From positions 3,286,001 through 3,350,000 of the forward strand of contig NZ_CP114205.1 of assembly GCF_027497495.1 (NCBI RefSeq): DNA of 64,000 nucleotides, given 5' to 3'. Below are positions 46,409-55,540 of the stretch, piece by piece. Under the pieces are notes generated by a model. That model was given only the letters and a program-made list of their open reading frames with translations. It had not been told where the DNA came from and did no database searches. Source of the DNA: Streptomyces tubercidicus (GTDB lineage Bacteria; Actinomycetota; Actinomycetes; Streptomycetales; Streptomycetaceae). Each line of letters starts with the position of its first letter. Positions within the stretch are counted from its first letter, which is position 1. Position numbers and translations under genes: made by a program.

Positions 46409-46837
46409 TCAGCCCCAGTCGCGGCCCGAGCGGCCGCGCTTGGTGTCGCCGCGCTGCTTCTTCTCGCGCAGCCGCCGCTCATTGATGCCCCGTGGGATCC
46501 GCGATTTACGGCGCGGCTTGGGCGGCGGCGCGGTGCCCTCGGCGAGCAGCGCGGCCAGCCGGACGGCGGCGGTCTCGCGGTTGCGCCACTGCGAGCGGTG
46601 CTCGGAGGCCCGTACGGACAGCACGCCGTCGACCAGCCGGCCGGCCAGCCGCTCCAGGGCGCGCTCCTTCCACACCGGCGGCAGAGCCTGCGTTTTGCCG
46701 AGGTCGAAGCGCAGCTCAACCTGACTGTCGCTGGTGTTGACGTGTTGGCCGCCGGGACCTGAGGAGCGCGAGAAACGCCAGACGAGCTCGGCCTCTGGAA
46801 GGACGACCGAACCGCGGATGACATAGGGCCCGGACAT
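46409..46837 (-). CDS. arfB: Alternative ribosome-rescue factor ArfB (peptidyl-tRNA hydrolase)
   Basis: 142 residues. The GGQ catalytic loop ([11 protein letters not shown], ~24-34) is followed by a long basic C-terminal tail ([22 protein letters not shown]) that enters the mRNA channel of stalled ribosomes. Length and tail distinguish it from release factors 1 and 2. Single gene, convergent with the flavin reductase. Confidence 0.92.
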   Translation of the reverse strand: MSGPYVIRGSVVLPEAELVWRFSRSSGPGGQHVNTSDSQVELRFDLGKTQALPPVWKERALERLAGRLVDGVLSVRASEHRSQWRNRETAAVRLAALLAEGTAPPPKPRRKSRIPRGINERRLREKKQRGDTKRGRSGRDWG

Positions 46838-47038
46838 GAGTCCTATGATCCCGCGCCGCGCACGCCCCCGTCACCCGTTTTTCGGGGTCCGTGCGGAGCG
46901 CGCACATCAGAATTCGGCAAAGAGAGTAAAGACTTCTGGAACCTGGCATCCGCTCATGGCGTTGTGGTGAGTAACGGTAGCTTCGTGCGCAGTGCGGAGC
47001 CCGACGCTTCGACGAGTCGACAAGGAAAGGGACATCCC

Positions 47039-47614
47039 ATGGCTGTAAGCCTGTCCAAGGGCGGCAACGTCTCCCTCACCAAGGAGGCCCCGGGCCTGAC
47101 CGCCGTCACGGTGGGCCTCGGCTGGGACGTCCGCACCACCACCGGCACGGACTTCGACCTCGACGCGAGCGCCATCGCGGTCAACCCGAGCGGCAAGGTC
47201 TTCTCCGACCAGCACTTCGTCTTCTTCAACAACAAGGCGACGCCCGACCAGTCCATCGTGCACACCGGTGACAACGTCACCGGCCAGGGCGAGGGCGACG
47301 ACGAGCAGATCAACGTCAACCTGGCGGCGCTGCCGGCCGACATCGACAAGATCGTCTTCCCGGTCTCGATCTACGACGCCGAGAACCGCAGCCAGAACTT
47401 CGGCCAGGTGCGGAACGCCTTCATCCGCATCGTCAACCAGGCCGGCGGCACCGAGGTCGCCCGCTACGACCTCAGCGAGGACGCCGCCACCGAGACCGCC
47501 ATGGTCTTCGGCGAGCTGTACCGCAACGGCGCCGAGTGGAAGTTCCGCGCGGTCGGCCAGGGTTACGCCTCGGGCCTCGTCGGCATCGCCCAGGACTTCG
47601 GCGTCAACGTCTGA
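47039..47614 (+). CDS. terD: TerD-family calcium-binding stress protein
   Basis: 191 residues, a single TerD domain. [18 protein letters not shown] holds the acidic calcium-binding loop and [27 protein letters not shown] is the second conserved block. TerD proteins are linked to tellurite and general envelope stress; streptomycetes carry many copies. AAGGAAAGGG lies ahead of the ATG. Expressed alone. Confidence 0.93.
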   Translation: MAVSLSKGGNVSLTKEAPGLTAVTVGLGWDVRTTTGTDFDLDASAIAVNPSGKVFSDQHFVFFNNKATPDQSIVHTGDNVTGQGEGDDEQINVNLAALPADIDKIVFPVSIYDAENRSQNFGQVRNAFIRIVNQAGGTEVARYDLSEDAATETAMVFGELYRNGAEWKFRAVGQGYASGLVGIAQDFGVNV

Positions 47615-47663
47615 GTTGGCTTCTGATCTGGTCCAGTTCTCATCAGCTCTGGCCAGGGCAGCG

Positions 47664-47696
47664 GAGGGCCGGTTCCCCATGCGGGGGCCGGCCCTC
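47664..47696 (+). terminator. terD terminator
   Basis: 9-bp outer arms (47664-47672 with 47688-47696) with further C/G pairing inside, 50 bp after the terD stop. Confidence 0.65.
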
Positions 47697-47742
47697 GGTG
47701 CGTTTAGGGGGGCGGCGGCGGGTGCGCCGCGTGTGGCCCGCC

Positions 47743-47815
47743 CGCTCAGGCGACCGCGTCCGTTCAGACGTCGCGCCCGTTCAGGCGTCGCGCCCGTTCA
47801 GGCGACCGCGTCCGT
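47743..47815. repeat. 17-18-bp tandem repeats at the 3' end of the XRE gene
   Basis: About four units of the pattern GTTCAGGCGTCGCGCCC, or a variant with GACCGCGTCC, run head to tail. The last unit includes the stop codon and final residues (DAVA) of the leftward regulator, so the gene's 3' end lies inside the array. Confidence 0.8.
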
Positions 47816-48067
47816 GACCTCTTCCGGTGGCGTGGCCATGGCCGCCACCTCGTCCAGCGACAGTCCGAGCGCCCCGGCCAGCGCGGCGATCGTGAAGAAC
47901 GCCGGTGTCGGCGCCCGGCCGGTCTCGATCTTCCGCAGCGTCTCGGCGGACAGCCCCGCCGCCGCCGCGACCTCGACCATGCTCCGCTCGCCGCGCGCCG
48001 CCCGCAGCAGCGCGCCGAGCCGCTCACCGCGTTCACGTTCCTGAGGGGTCAAGGGAGTTCGCACCAT
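47798..48067 (-). CDS. XRE-family helix-turn-helix regulator
   Basis: 89 residues from ATG 48067. A single HTH_3 domain: RLGALLRAARGERSMVEVAAAAGLSAETLRKIETGRAPTPAFFTIAALAGALG. The C-terminal ~20 residues are short. Divergent from a methionine aminopeptidase gene, with 14-bp tandem repeats in the shared promoter region that are its likely binding site. Confidence 0.85.
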   Translation of the reverse strand: MVRTPLTPQERERGERLGALLRAARGERSMVEVAAAAGLSAETLRKIETGRAPTPAFFTIAALAGALGLSLDEVAAMATPPEEVTDAVA

Positions 48068-48080
48068 GCCCGTGATACTA

Positions 48081-48114
48081 ATACCGGTAAAGAAATACCG
48101 GTAAACAAATACCG
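48081..48114. promoter_or_regulatory. 14-bp iterated operator between the XRE regulator and map
   Basis: ATACCGGTAAAGAA (48081-48094), ATACCGGTAAACAA (48095-48108) and a partial ATACCG (48109-48114) form 2.4 tandem units, each with the palindromic core TACCGGTA. They sit 14 nt before the XRE start and 53 nt before map, well placed to control both. Confidence 0.6.
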
Positions 48115-48166
48115 CCTGCCACGACGCTGACGCGGCGCGGGCGGCGGTGAGCGGGAGGTCAGGCAC

Positions 48167-48934
48167 ATGGTGGAGATCAAGACGGACGCGGCACTGGACG
48201 CGATGCGGGCGGCGGGCCGGGTCGTCGGCGAGGCGCTGGAGGCGGTGCGGGCGGCGGCTGCGCCGGGCATGCAGCTGCGGGAACTGGACGAGGTCGCCCG
48301 TACGGTCCTGCGCGAGGCCGGTGCCGACTCACCGTTCCTCGGCTACCGTCCGTCCTTCGCCGCCACTCCGTTCCCTGCCGTCCTCTGCGTCTCCGTCAAT
48401 GACGCGATCGTGCACGGCATTCCGGACCGGTCGCGGCTGGTCGACGGCGACCTGGTCAGCATCGACTGCGGCGCCCTGGTGGACGGCTGGGCCGGCGACG
48501 CGGCCCTCAGCTTCACGGTCGGCACCGCCCGCCCCGAGGACCAGCGGCTGATGGACACCACCCGGCAGGCACTGGAGGCGGGTATCGCGGCGGCCGTGGT
48601 CGGCGCCCGGATCGGCGATATCGCCCATGCGATCGGCAGCGTCGGACGCGCCGCCGGCTACGGCATCCCCGAGGACTTCGGCGGACACGGCATCGGCCGG
48701 CAGATGCACGAGGACCCGCCGGTCCCCAACGACGGCCGCCCGCACCGCGGCATGGTCCTCCGCCACGGCCTGGTCCTCGCCATCGAGCCGATGTTCCTGG
48801 CCGGCGGCAAGAACGCCTACTACGAGGCCGCCGACGGCTGGACCCTCCGCACCTCGGACGGCTCCCGCGCCGCCCACTTCGAGCACACGGTGGCGGTTAC
48901 GGATGCGGGGCCGCGGGTGCTGACTACCGCGTAG
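48167..48934 (+). CDS. map: Type I methionine aminopeptidase
   Basis: 255 residues, M24 fold. VSIDCGALVDGWAGDAALSF supplies the two Asp ligands, GHGIG the His, and AIEPMF and HFEHTVAVT the Glu ligands. Removes N-terminal Met. Streptomycetes also have a map in the ribosomal-protein cluster, so this is an accessory copy; the adjoining repressor suggests it is conditionally expressed. ATG 48167 follows GGGAGGTCAGGCAC. Confidence 0.9.
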   Translation: MVEIKTDAALDAMRAAGRVVGEALEAVRAAAAPGMQLRELDEVARTVLREAGADSPFLGYRPSFAATPFPAVLCVSVNDAIVHGIPDRSRLVDGDLVSIDCGALVDGWAGDAALSFTVGTARPEDQRLMDTTRQALEAGIAAAVVGARIGDIAHAIGSVGRAAGYGIPEDFGGHGIGRQMHEDPPVPNDGRPHRGMVLRHGLVLAIEPMFLAGGKNAYYEAADGWTLRTSDGSRAAHFEHTVAVTDAGPRVLTTA

Positions 48935-48954
48935 GGGGTGGGAGCGGGTGGGGC

Positions 48955-49225
48955 GGGCGGCGCGTGGCCAGACGGACATGGCCGGGCGTGCGTAGCTGGG
49001 GCGCGTGGCCGGGCGTGCGTGGCTGGGCGCGTCCCCGGGCGTACTTGGCTGGGTGCCTCGCCGGGCATGCGTAGCCGGGAGCCCGTCGCCGGGCGTGCGT
49101 GGCCGGGCCGCCTCGCCGGGCATGCGTAGCCGGGAGCGCGTCGCCGGGCGTGCGTGGCTGGGCGAGTCGCCGGGCGTGCGTGGCCGGGCCGCCTCGCCGG
49201 GCTTGCAGCGCCGGGCGTCCTGGCA
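48955..49225. repeat. Degenerate 27-bp tandem repeat array
   Basis: About ten units built on GCCGGGCGTGCGTGGCTGGGC-N6, alternating with a variant containing GGCATGCGTAGCCGGGAGC, fill most of the 443-bp gap between map and the response regulator. All frames stay open because of composition, but nothing suggests real coding. The copies differ too much, and lack spacers, for a CRISPR. Confidence 0.85.
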
Positions 49226-49378
49226 GGCAGGCTGAGGGCGAGAGCGCTGCTCAGGGGCCGTGGGGGTGGCCGTGGGGGTGCTCCGGCCTGCGGGAAGGGC
49301 TTGGGGAGGGCACCATGGAAGCGGCGCCGGGCGCGGGGTGCTGTCGCGTCCGCCGCTGCTTCTTCTGGAGCGCCGCCC

Positions 49379-50065
49379 ATGAGCCCATCCGCTGCCGGAT
49401 CCGCGCACACTCCCGTCAGTGTGCTGCTCTGCGAGGACCACGCCGTCATACGGGCCGGGCTGCTCGCCCTGCTCGGCAGCGCCCACGGCATCGAGGTCAT
49501 CGGTGAGGCCGGGGACGGCGAGGAGGCCGTGGCGCTGGCCGCCGTGCTCCGCCCCGATGTCGTCCTGATGGATCTCGAACTCGGCTCCGGTCTCGACGGC
49601 GTCGAGGCCACCCGGCGCATCACCCGCGCCGACGCCCCCGGTGCTCCCGATGACCCCGATGCCCCCGGCGTCCCCCATGTCCTCGTGCTGACCACGTACG
49701 ACACCGACGCCGATATCGCCCGTGCCATCGAAGCCGGCGCCGCAGGGCATCTGCTCAAGGCCGAGCCGCCGGAGGAGCTGTTCGCCGCGATCCGGGCAGC
49801 GGCCGAGGGGCGCAGTACGCTCGCCGCTTCCGTCGCGCACCGCGTGCTGCCCCAGATGCGCAGCCCGCGCCCCACCCTCACCGACCGGGAGCTCAAGATC
49901 CTCGGCCGGCTCGCCCGCGGGCTGAGCATCCGCGAGATCGCCCGTGCGCTGTCCACCAGTGAGGCCACGGTCAAAACGCAGCTGGAGCGGATCTACGACA
50001 AGCTCGGCGTGGCTTCCCGGACCGCCGCGGTCTCCGTCGCCAGGGAGCACCGGCTGCTGCCCTGA
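49379..50065 (+). CDS. NarL/LuxR-family response regulator, orphan
   Basis: 228 residues. Receiver domain 14-135 with LLCEDHAVI acidic pocket, the phospho-acceptor Asp in VVLMDLELG, and the conserved Lys in HLLKAEPPEE. LuxR HTH at ~160-225 (LTDRELKILGRLARGLSIREIARALSTSEATVKTQLERIYDKL). GGAG precedes ATG 49379. No histidine kinase is adjacent, only a repeat array upstream, so its kinase is elsewhere or has been lost. Confidence 0.88.
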   Translation: MSPSAAGSAHTPVSVLLCEDHAVIRAGLLALLGSAHGIEVIGEAGDGEEAVALAAVLRPDVVLMDLELGSGLDGVEATRRITRADAPGAPDDPDAPGVPHVLVLTTYDTDADIARAIEAGAAGHLLKAEPPEELFAAIRAAAEGRSTLAASVAHRVLPQMRSPRPTLTDRELKILGRLARGLSIREIARALSTSEATVKTQLERIYDKLGVASRTAAVSVAREHRLLP

Positions 50066-50112
50066 CCGATGGCACCGGCGGACGGCCGCGCACCGCGTGA
50101 CACCATCGAGGG

Positions 50113-50610
50113 GTGATCGACCTCGGCTACTCCCTCTCCCGCCGCTTCCCGGATCCGCCGCAGACGGACTACCGGACCGCGGACGTGCGCACGCTGCGCC
50201 ATGACCTCTTCTGCGGCGATGTCTACCTCGCCGACACGAAGAAGGACCGCGAGCTGTCCACGGCCTGGGGCTGGGTGCCGGTCCTCGACTTCGCCTGGGC
50301 GCTGTGCGACATCGTCGAGCAGCTCGACACCGACCCCCGGGGCAACCGCTCCGCCCGCCCGATCCACGCCGAGCTGGACTTCACCGAATCCGCCGACCGG
50401 ATCTTCTTCGAGCGCCGCTTCGGGTGGGTTGACGTCGACGCCGACTGGATGCCGGCCGACGAGGCCCCGCTCACCTTCAACCACTCCGCGCTGCGCCGCG
50501 AGGCCCGCGACTTCCTGCACGACCTGATCGCCGACCTGACCGATATGCACGACGGCCTCGGCGACAACCCCGCCATCTGGGACCTCCAGGCCCGCTTCCC
50601 CCGCGTCTGA
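50113..50610 (+). CDS. Conserved hypothetical protein
   Basis: 165 residues from GTG 50113, 47 nt after the response regulator. No family recognised with confidence. It is acidic and soluble, with a Trp-rich core (TAWGWVPVLDFAWALCDIVEQL) and a helical end (ALRREARDFLHDLIADLTDM). The compact length and balanced composition suggest a small globular protein, perhaps of the immunity- or SUKH-like type found singly in streptomycetes. Possibly co-transcribed with the regulator. Confidence 0.65.
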   Translation: MIDLGYSLSRRFPDPPQTDYRTADVRTLRHDLFCGDVYLADTKKDRELSTAWGWVPVLDFAWALCDIVEQLDTDPRGNRSARPIHAELDFTESADRIFFERRFGWVDVDADWMPADEAPLTFNHSALRREARDFLHDLIADLTDMHDGLGDNPAIWDLQARFPRV

Positions 50611-50661
50611 GCTCCCGACCCGCTTCCCCCGCGTCTCCACCTCCGACCCGTTTCCCCCGCT
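50593..50661. repeat. 28-bp repeats at the 3' end of the hypothetical gene
   Basis: The unit CGCTTCCCCCGCGTCT-N12 begins at 50593, 50621 and 50649 (last copy partial and diverged). The first copy contains the stop codon of the upstream gene. Confidence 0.75.
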
Positions 50662-50801
50662 GACCTCCGGGCGGACGCCCGCGCTCGCGCCGTACGACCA
50701 GCGGCCGCAGACGTCGCCACGTCGGCCGGACGCCGACGCCCACTCCCACGCCGTACGCCACCGAGCCGGGCCCTCAGACCACCGCCCGGCCCCGCCGACC
50801 C

Positions 50802-51488
50802 TCACTCCACCCGCACGCCTATCTGTGCCGCGAACACCGGGGCCAGATCCAGAAGTTGGGCCGGGCTGATGACCGCGCCCGACAGGCGGTCGATTCCGCG
50901 CGCGATGTCCAGTGCGGCGGCGCCCCGCAGATCGACGTCCGTCATCCGCGCCTCGGAGAAATCCACCCGGGTCAGGGTGCAGTCGTCGAACGTCACCCGC
51001 TCCAGCACCGCCCCGGCGAAGTCCGCCTCGACCAATACACACCCCTCGAAGGCGACATCCCGCAGCTTCGCCTGCCGCAGATTCGGGAAGTCGATCTTCC
51101 CGCCGCGCACCACGACCCTCTCCAGCACCGCCCCGTGCAGCTGCGTCCCGCCGAGCCGGGCGTCGGACACCTCCACATCGCGCAGGGACGCCTGGGACAG
51201 ATCCGTGCCGACCCCGCGGACACCGCTCAGCACGCTGTCGATGAACCGCGCCCGGCCGAGCACGGTCTCGTCCAGCGCGCAGCGCCGTACCGCGCAGTCC
51301 ATGAAGCGGGCGCCGCGCGCGGACTGCCCGGCCCAGTCGGCGTCCGCGAACTCCAGCCCGTCGTAGTCCCCTTCGGCTTCCAGCTCGCCGCCGTCGTACG
51401 CCGCCAGCTGCGGAAGCCGTACCTCCGGCCGCCGCACCGCCCGCACCGTCTTCTCGCCGCGCCCTGCCACGCGATCACCGCCTTCCAT
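50802..51488 (-). CDS. Pentapeptide-repeat protein
   Basis: 228 residues from ATG 51488. Residues ~40-200 form a right-handed quadrilateral beta-helix of A(D/N)LXX-type repeats: LEFADADWAGQSARGARFMD, GARLGGTQLHGAVLERVVV, LVEADFAGAVLERVTFDDC. Such proteins can mimic DNA (gyrase protection) or act as scaffolds; nothing here decides the role. The last ~30 residues are a non-repeat helical cap. Confidence 0.85.
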   Translation of the reverse strand: MEGGDRVAGRGEKTVRAVRRPEVRLPQLAAYDGGELEAEGDYDGLEFADADWAGQSARGARFMDCAVRRCALDETVLGRARFIDSVLSGVRGVGTDLSQASLRDVEVSDARLGGTQLHGAVLERVVVRGGKIDFPNLRQAKLRDVAFEGCVLVEADFAGAVLERVTFDDCTLTRVDFSEARMTDVDLRGAAALDIARGIDRLSGAVISPAQLLDLAPVFAAQIGVRVE

Positions 51489-51656
51489 GCCGCCCCGTGG
51501 CCCCTCGCACCTGCACACCCCATCGTGAACCACACCACTGACAATGGGCTCTGACCTGCGAAAACAGCCGCGTTGGGGAGCGGGAGGCAGCTCCCGCGAC
51601 AGGGCCGGGCGGGGCGGCCCGCGCCAGCCGCCCGGCCCCGGCCCCGCCGCCCGTCC

Positions 51657-52772
51657 CTACCGCACCACCGCCATCTCCCGCGACGTCTGGTTCAGCCGCC
51701 GCCCGCCGGTCTCCGTGCACGTCACGATGTCCTCGATCCGCACCCCGAAGCGGCCCGGCAGATAGATCCCCGGCTCGATCGAGAAGCACATCCCGGGCAC
51801 CAGCGGCAGATGCTCGCCCTCGACCAGATAGGGCGGCTCGTGGGTGGTCACCCCGATGCCGTGCCCGGTCCGGTGGATGAAGTACTCGCCGTACCCGGCG
51901 GCCTTGATCACCTTCCTGGCCACCCGGTCGACGTCCTGGCACGCGATGCCCGGCCGCACCGCCTCGAACGCCGCCTGCTGCGCCTCCCGCACGATGTCGT
52001 GCACCTTGCGCTCCTCGGCCCCCGGCTCCCCGACATGCACGGTCCGCGTCGTATCCGACCCGTAGCCGTCTTTGAGGCCGCCGAAGTCGAGCACCACCAT
52101 GTCGCCGTCCTCGATGACCCGCTCCCCGGCCTCGTGGTGCGGATTGGCGCCGTTGGGGCCCGACCCCACGATCGTGAAGTCCACCTGGCTGTGCCCGTGC
52201 TCGGTCAGCAGCCGCACCAGATCCGCCGCCACCTCGGACTCCCGCCGCCCGCCGAAGCGGACGGTCAGGATCTCCTCGTACGCCGCATCGGCGGCGGCCC
52301 CGGCCGCGGCCAGCAGCTCCACCTCCTGGGCGTCCTTGACGGCGCGCAGCATCGGCAGCACCTCCGTCAGCGCGGCGTAGGCGCTCCCGGGCACCGAGCG
52401 CTGGAGCCCCAGCAGATGCATCGCCCAGGTGGAGTCGGACATTCCGTAACGCCCCTGTGGGGCCATCCACTTGGCGACCTCGGCATACGGGTCCGAACCG
52501 TCGGTCCACCCCGACACCTCCATCGCCCAGGCGCCCGGGGAGTACTCCGCATCCGGGTACTCCAGTACGGGCACCAGCAGCCGCGGGCGCCGCTCCGGCT
52601 CGATCACCAGGGCGGTCAGCCGTTCGGTGACCGCGGTCGGCCGGTAGCCGCACAGCCAGGTCAGATCCGGCCCCGGCGTCACAATCAGCCCGGCCAGCCC
52701 GGCATCGGCGGCGGCCCGGCCCGCCCGCGCCATCCGTCGCTCGTAGTCCACCTGCGTCATCGAAGTCACCAT
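51657..52772 (-). CDS. M24-family Xaa-Pro aminopeptidase
   Basis: 371 residues. An N-terminal creatinase-like domain (1-125) and a C-terminal pita-bread metallopeptidase domain. Metal ligands: two Asp in VVLDFGGLKDGYGSDTTRT, His in HRTGHGIGVTTHE, Glu in CFSIEPGIY and Glu in VRIEDIVTC. Removes N-terminal residues before proline. ATG 52760 (MTQVDYERR) is an alternative start. Probably its own unit, 87 nt after the ferredoxin reductase gene. Confidence 0.9.
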   Translation of the reverse strand: MVTSMTQVDYERRMARAGRAAADAGLAGLIVTPGPDLTWLCGYRPTAVTERLTALVIEPERRPRLLVPVLEYPDAEYSPGAWAMEVSGWTDGSDPYAEVAKWMAPQGRYGMSDSTWAMHLLGLQRSVPGSAYAALTEVLPMLRAVKDAQEVELLAAAGAAADAAYEEILTVRFGGRRESEVAADLVRLLTEHGHSQVDFTIVGSGPNGANPHHEAGERVIEDGDMVVLDFGGLKDGYGSDTTRTVHVGEPGAEERKVHDIVREAQQAAFEAVRPGIACQDVDRVARKVIKAAGYGEYFIHRTGHGIGVTTHEPPYLVEGEHLPLVPGMCFSIEPGIYLPGRFGVRIEDIVTCTETGGRRLNQTSREMAVVR

Positions 52773-52859
52773 GTAGTCACCATGGCGGTGAACTTACGCC
52801 GATCCGGCTTCTCCGGCCCGCCGTTTCCCCACCCCTACGGGCCCCTTCACTCCTCCAGT

Positions 52860-54053
52860 TCACCCCTCACTCACTTCAGCCTCCTCCACCTCCTGCCTTC
52901 CGATGTGCCCCCGATACGCACGCAGCGCGCGGGCGCTGTTCCAGCCGAGCGCGCCCACCACCCGGCCGCGGAGGCGGTAGAGCGCGACAAAGGCGCGGGA
53001 CCGTGGATCGCCGTCGACGCACTCCACCTGGGCGTCGGCGGGGCACCGGCCATGGAACTGGATCTTGGCGTCGTACTGGTCGGTCCAGCCGAACGGGATC
53101 GGCGCGTAGGGCTCGGAGCCCCCGGGACCGGCAAGCAGGTTCCTGGCGGCCGCGCGGGCCTGGTCGGTGGCGTTCATGCGCTGTTCGAGACGGACGCGGC
53201 CGCCGGTGGCCGGGTCCGGCCAGTTGGCGACGTCTCCCGCCGCGTACACACCGGGCGCCGCCCGGCAGTGGCTGTCGCAGCGCACCCCGTCGCCCAGGGA
53301 GAGCCCGGAGTCGGCCAGCCACTCGACGGCCGGCACCGAGCCGATCGCGACCACGACCACGTCGGCGGGGAGCCGGGTGCCGTCGTCGAGCACCACGGCG
53401 GTCACCCGGCCGCAGGCACCGGTCAGTTCGGTGACGCCGCGCCCCATGTGCAGCCGGACCCCGTGGTCCCGGTGCAGGTCCGCCACCAGCCCGCCCACCC
53501 AGGTGCCGACCTGCCGGGCCAGTGGGGCGGGCTCGGGGTCGACGAGGGCGACGTCCAGGCCGAGGCCCCGCGCGGTGGCGGCGATCTCGCTGCCGAGGAA
53601 GCCGGCGCCGATCACCACGACCCGGGGGCCGGAGCCCCACTGCGCCCGCAGCGTCAGGGCGTCGTCGAGTGTGCGCAGCACATGCACACCGGCCAGGTCG
53701 TGCCCGAAGGGCAGCCGCCGGGGCCGCAGTCCGGTGGCGAGGAGCAGACCGTCGTAGGGCAGCCGGTCCCCGTCGGCCAGGGTGACGGTGCGCGCCGCCG
53801 GGTCCAGCCCGGTTGCCCGACAGCCCAGCCGGAGATCCAGCTTGAGCCGCCCGAGGTCCGCCTCCTGGCGCAGCACGGTCCGCTCCGGTTCCCACGTACC
53901 GGCCAGCACCTGTTTGGACAGCGGCGGCCGGTCATACGGGGCCCACAGTTCCTCGCCGACCATCGTCAGCGACCCGGTGAATCCCTCGCGCCGGAGGGCG
54001 TCGGCCGCGGTGAGCCCCGCGGCCGACGCGCCCACCAGGACGATCCGGTCCAT
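52860..54053 (-). CDS. FAD-dependent ferredoxin reductase
   Basis: 397 residues. FAD-binding IVLVGASAAGLTAADALR at the start, NAD(P)H-binding VVVIGAGFLGSEIAATARGLG near 145, and the C-terminal VYAAGDVANWPD FAD motif, as in putidaredoxin-reductase-type enzymes. Passes electrons from NAD(P)H to the ferredoxin encoded 8 nt upstream and so to the P450. ATG 54053 starts the FAD motif at once. Confidence 0.92.
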   Translation of the reverse strand: MDRIVLVGASAAGLTAADALRREGFTGSLTMVGEELWAPYDRPPLSKQVLAGTWEPERTVLRQEADLGRLKLDLRLGCRATGLDPAARTVTLADGDRLPYDGLLLATGLRPRRLPFGHDLAGVHVLRTLDDALTLRAQWGSGPRVVVIGAGFLGSEIAATARGLGLDVALVDPEPAPLARQVGTWVGGLVADLHRDHGVRLHMGRGVTELTGACGRVTAVVLDDGTRLPADVVVVAIGSVPAVEWLADSGLSLGDGVRCDSHCRAAPGVYAAGDVANWPDPATGGRVRLEQRMNATDQARAAARNLLAGPGGSEPYAPIPFGWTDQYDAKIQFHGRCPADAQVECVDGDPRSRAFVALYRLRGRVVGALGWNSARALRAYRGHIGRQEVEEAEVSEG

Positions 54054-54061
54054 GGCAGGCA

Positions 54062-54256
54062 CTACGGCAGCACCTCGATGGCAAGGGCGGGGCAGCGGAC
54101 AGCGGCGTCCTCCACCGGGGCGCGCCGGCTCTCCGGCGGGGCGGCGTCGAGCAGGACGACGATGCCGTCCTCGTCGCGCTGGTCGAAGACCTCGGCGGCG
54201 GCCATGACGCACTGCCCTGCGCCGACGCACTTGTCCTCGTCAATAACGACCTTCAT
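54062..54256 (-). CDS. 3Fe-4S ferredoxin for cytochrome P450
   Basis: 64 residues. Cluster ligands are Cys10, Cys16 and Cys55 (CVGAGQC and RCPALAI). The position where 4Fe-4S ferredoxins have a fourth Cys is Ala13, so a 3Fe-4S cluster is expected, as in ferredoxins paired with CYP105-like enzymes. It lies between the P450 (55 nt) and the reductase (8 nt). Confidence 0.93.
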   Translation of the reverse strand: MKVVIDEDKCVGAGQCVMAAAEVFDQRDEDGIVVLLDAAPPESRRAPVEDAAVRCPALAIEVLP

Positions 54257-54311
54257 CGGGGGGATTCCCTCTCTCCTGTGGGCTTCGGTGGTGGCAAGGC
54301 AGCCGGGGCGG

Positions 54312-55523
54312 CTACCAGGTCACGGGCAGTTCGTGGACGCCGTAGATGAGCATGTCGTCGCGCATCGGCACCTGGTCCGCCGGTACCGCCAGCCGCAGCG
54401 TGGGGAACCGGTCGAACAGGGCGGACAGCGCGGCCTTCATCTCCACCCGGGCCAGCTGCTGCCCGATGCACTGGTGGACGCCGTGCCCGAACGCGAGGTG
54501 CGTGCGGTAGGGCCGGTGGATGTCCAGCGCGTCGGGGCTGTCGGGGAACTGCGTCGCGTCCCGGTTTCCCGAGGACAGTGAGGCGAGCACGGTGGCGCCG
54601 GCCTCGATGCGGTGGCCGTCCAGCTCCACGTCCTCCAAGGCGACCCGGCGCAGCCCGTACTGAATGATCGTCAGGTATCGCAGCAGCTCCTCGACGGCGC
54701 CGTCCATGAGGGCGGGGTCGGACCGTAGTGCCGCCAGCTGCTCGGGGTTTTCCAGCAGGCACATGGTCCCCAGCGCGATCATGTTCGCGGTGGTCTCGTG
54801 CCCGGCGAGCAGCAGCAACGAGCCGACCCCGGCCAGCTCTTCGTCGGTGAGCTGCTCGGACTGCACCAGGCCGCTGAGGATGTCGTCCGTGGGGTGGGCC
54901 CGCTTGGCGACGGCCAGTTGGTGGATGTACTCGTTCATCGCCGATTGCGCCTGCATCACCTCGTCGCGGGAGGCTTCGAGCCGGAGCACCATGCTGGAGT
55001 TCTCCTGGAATTCCGCCCGGTCCTCGTACGGCACCCCCAGCAGCTCACAGATCACCAGTGAGGGGATGGGCAGGGCGAAGGCCTGGAGGAGATCAACGGG
55101 CCCCTCGGCGCCCGCCATGGCCTCCAGCTGATCGGCGACGATCTGCTCCACCGCCGGAGCGAGCTTCTGCATCCGGCGCACCGTGAACTGGCCCGTGAGC
55201 AGCCGCCGGAACCGGGTGTGCTCCGGGCCGTCCATCATGATGAACATGCCCGGCGGGGGCGGCGCCAGCGGAGCGTCGGGCGCGTCTCCGGGCCGGACCC
55301 GTCGGCGGTTGGCGCCGAACCGCGGGTCGGCGAGCACCGTCCGCACGTCCGCGTACCGGCTGACCACCCAGCCCTTGGCACCATCAGGGAAGGTCACCGG
55401 CGTGATCGGATCCTCCTCCCGCAGCGTCCGGTATCCCTCCGGCGGGCTGAACGGGCAGGTCCGTCCCATGGGCTGGGTCCCGGGGGTGTGCCGGGTACTG
55501 GTGGTGGGCTGGTTACCGGTCAT
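54312..55523 (-). CDS. Cytochrome P450, CYP105-like
   Basis: 403 residues from ATG 55523 (GGAAAGGA upstream). I-helix LLLLAGHETTAN, ExxR region EELLRYL, heme loop LAFGHGVHQCIGQQLARVE with the axial Cys. The general pattern (MDGPEHTRFRRLLTGQFTVRRM) resembles the CYP105 group, known for broad hydroxylation of drugs and macrolides. With the ferredoxin and reductase it makes a complete electron chain. The substrate is unknown, since no biosynthetic genes adjoin. Confidence 0.93.
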   Translation of the reverse strand: MTGNQPTTSTRHTPGTQPMGRTCPFSPPEGYRTLREEDPITPVTFPDGAKGWVVSRYADVRTVLADPRFGANRRRVRPGDAPDAPLAPPPPGMFIMMDGPEHTRFRRLLTGQFTVRRMQKLAPAVEQIVADQLEAMAGAEGPVDLLQAFALPIPSLVICELLGVPYEDRAEFQENSSMVLRLEASRDEVMQAQSAMNEYIHQLAVAKRAHPTDDILSGLVQSEQLTDEELAGVGSLLLLAGHETTANMIALGTMCLLENPEQLAALRSDPALMDGAVEELLRYLTIIQYGLRRVALEDVELDGHRIEAGATVLASLSSGNRDATQFPDSPDALDIHRPYRTHLAFGHGVHQCIGQQLARVEMKAALSALFDRFPTLRLAVPADQVPMRDDMLIYGVHELPVTW

Positions 55524-55540
55524 CGGACAGTCCTTTCCAA

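Noticed and set aside
48955..49225. Possible CRISPR array
   Set aside because: Units are contiguous and degenerate with no unique spacers, and no cas genes lie nearby.
49154..49378. N-terminal extension of the response regulator through the repeat array
   Set aside because: The extension is repeat-derived low-complexity sequence; ATG 49379 has a ribosome binding site and starts the receiver domain.
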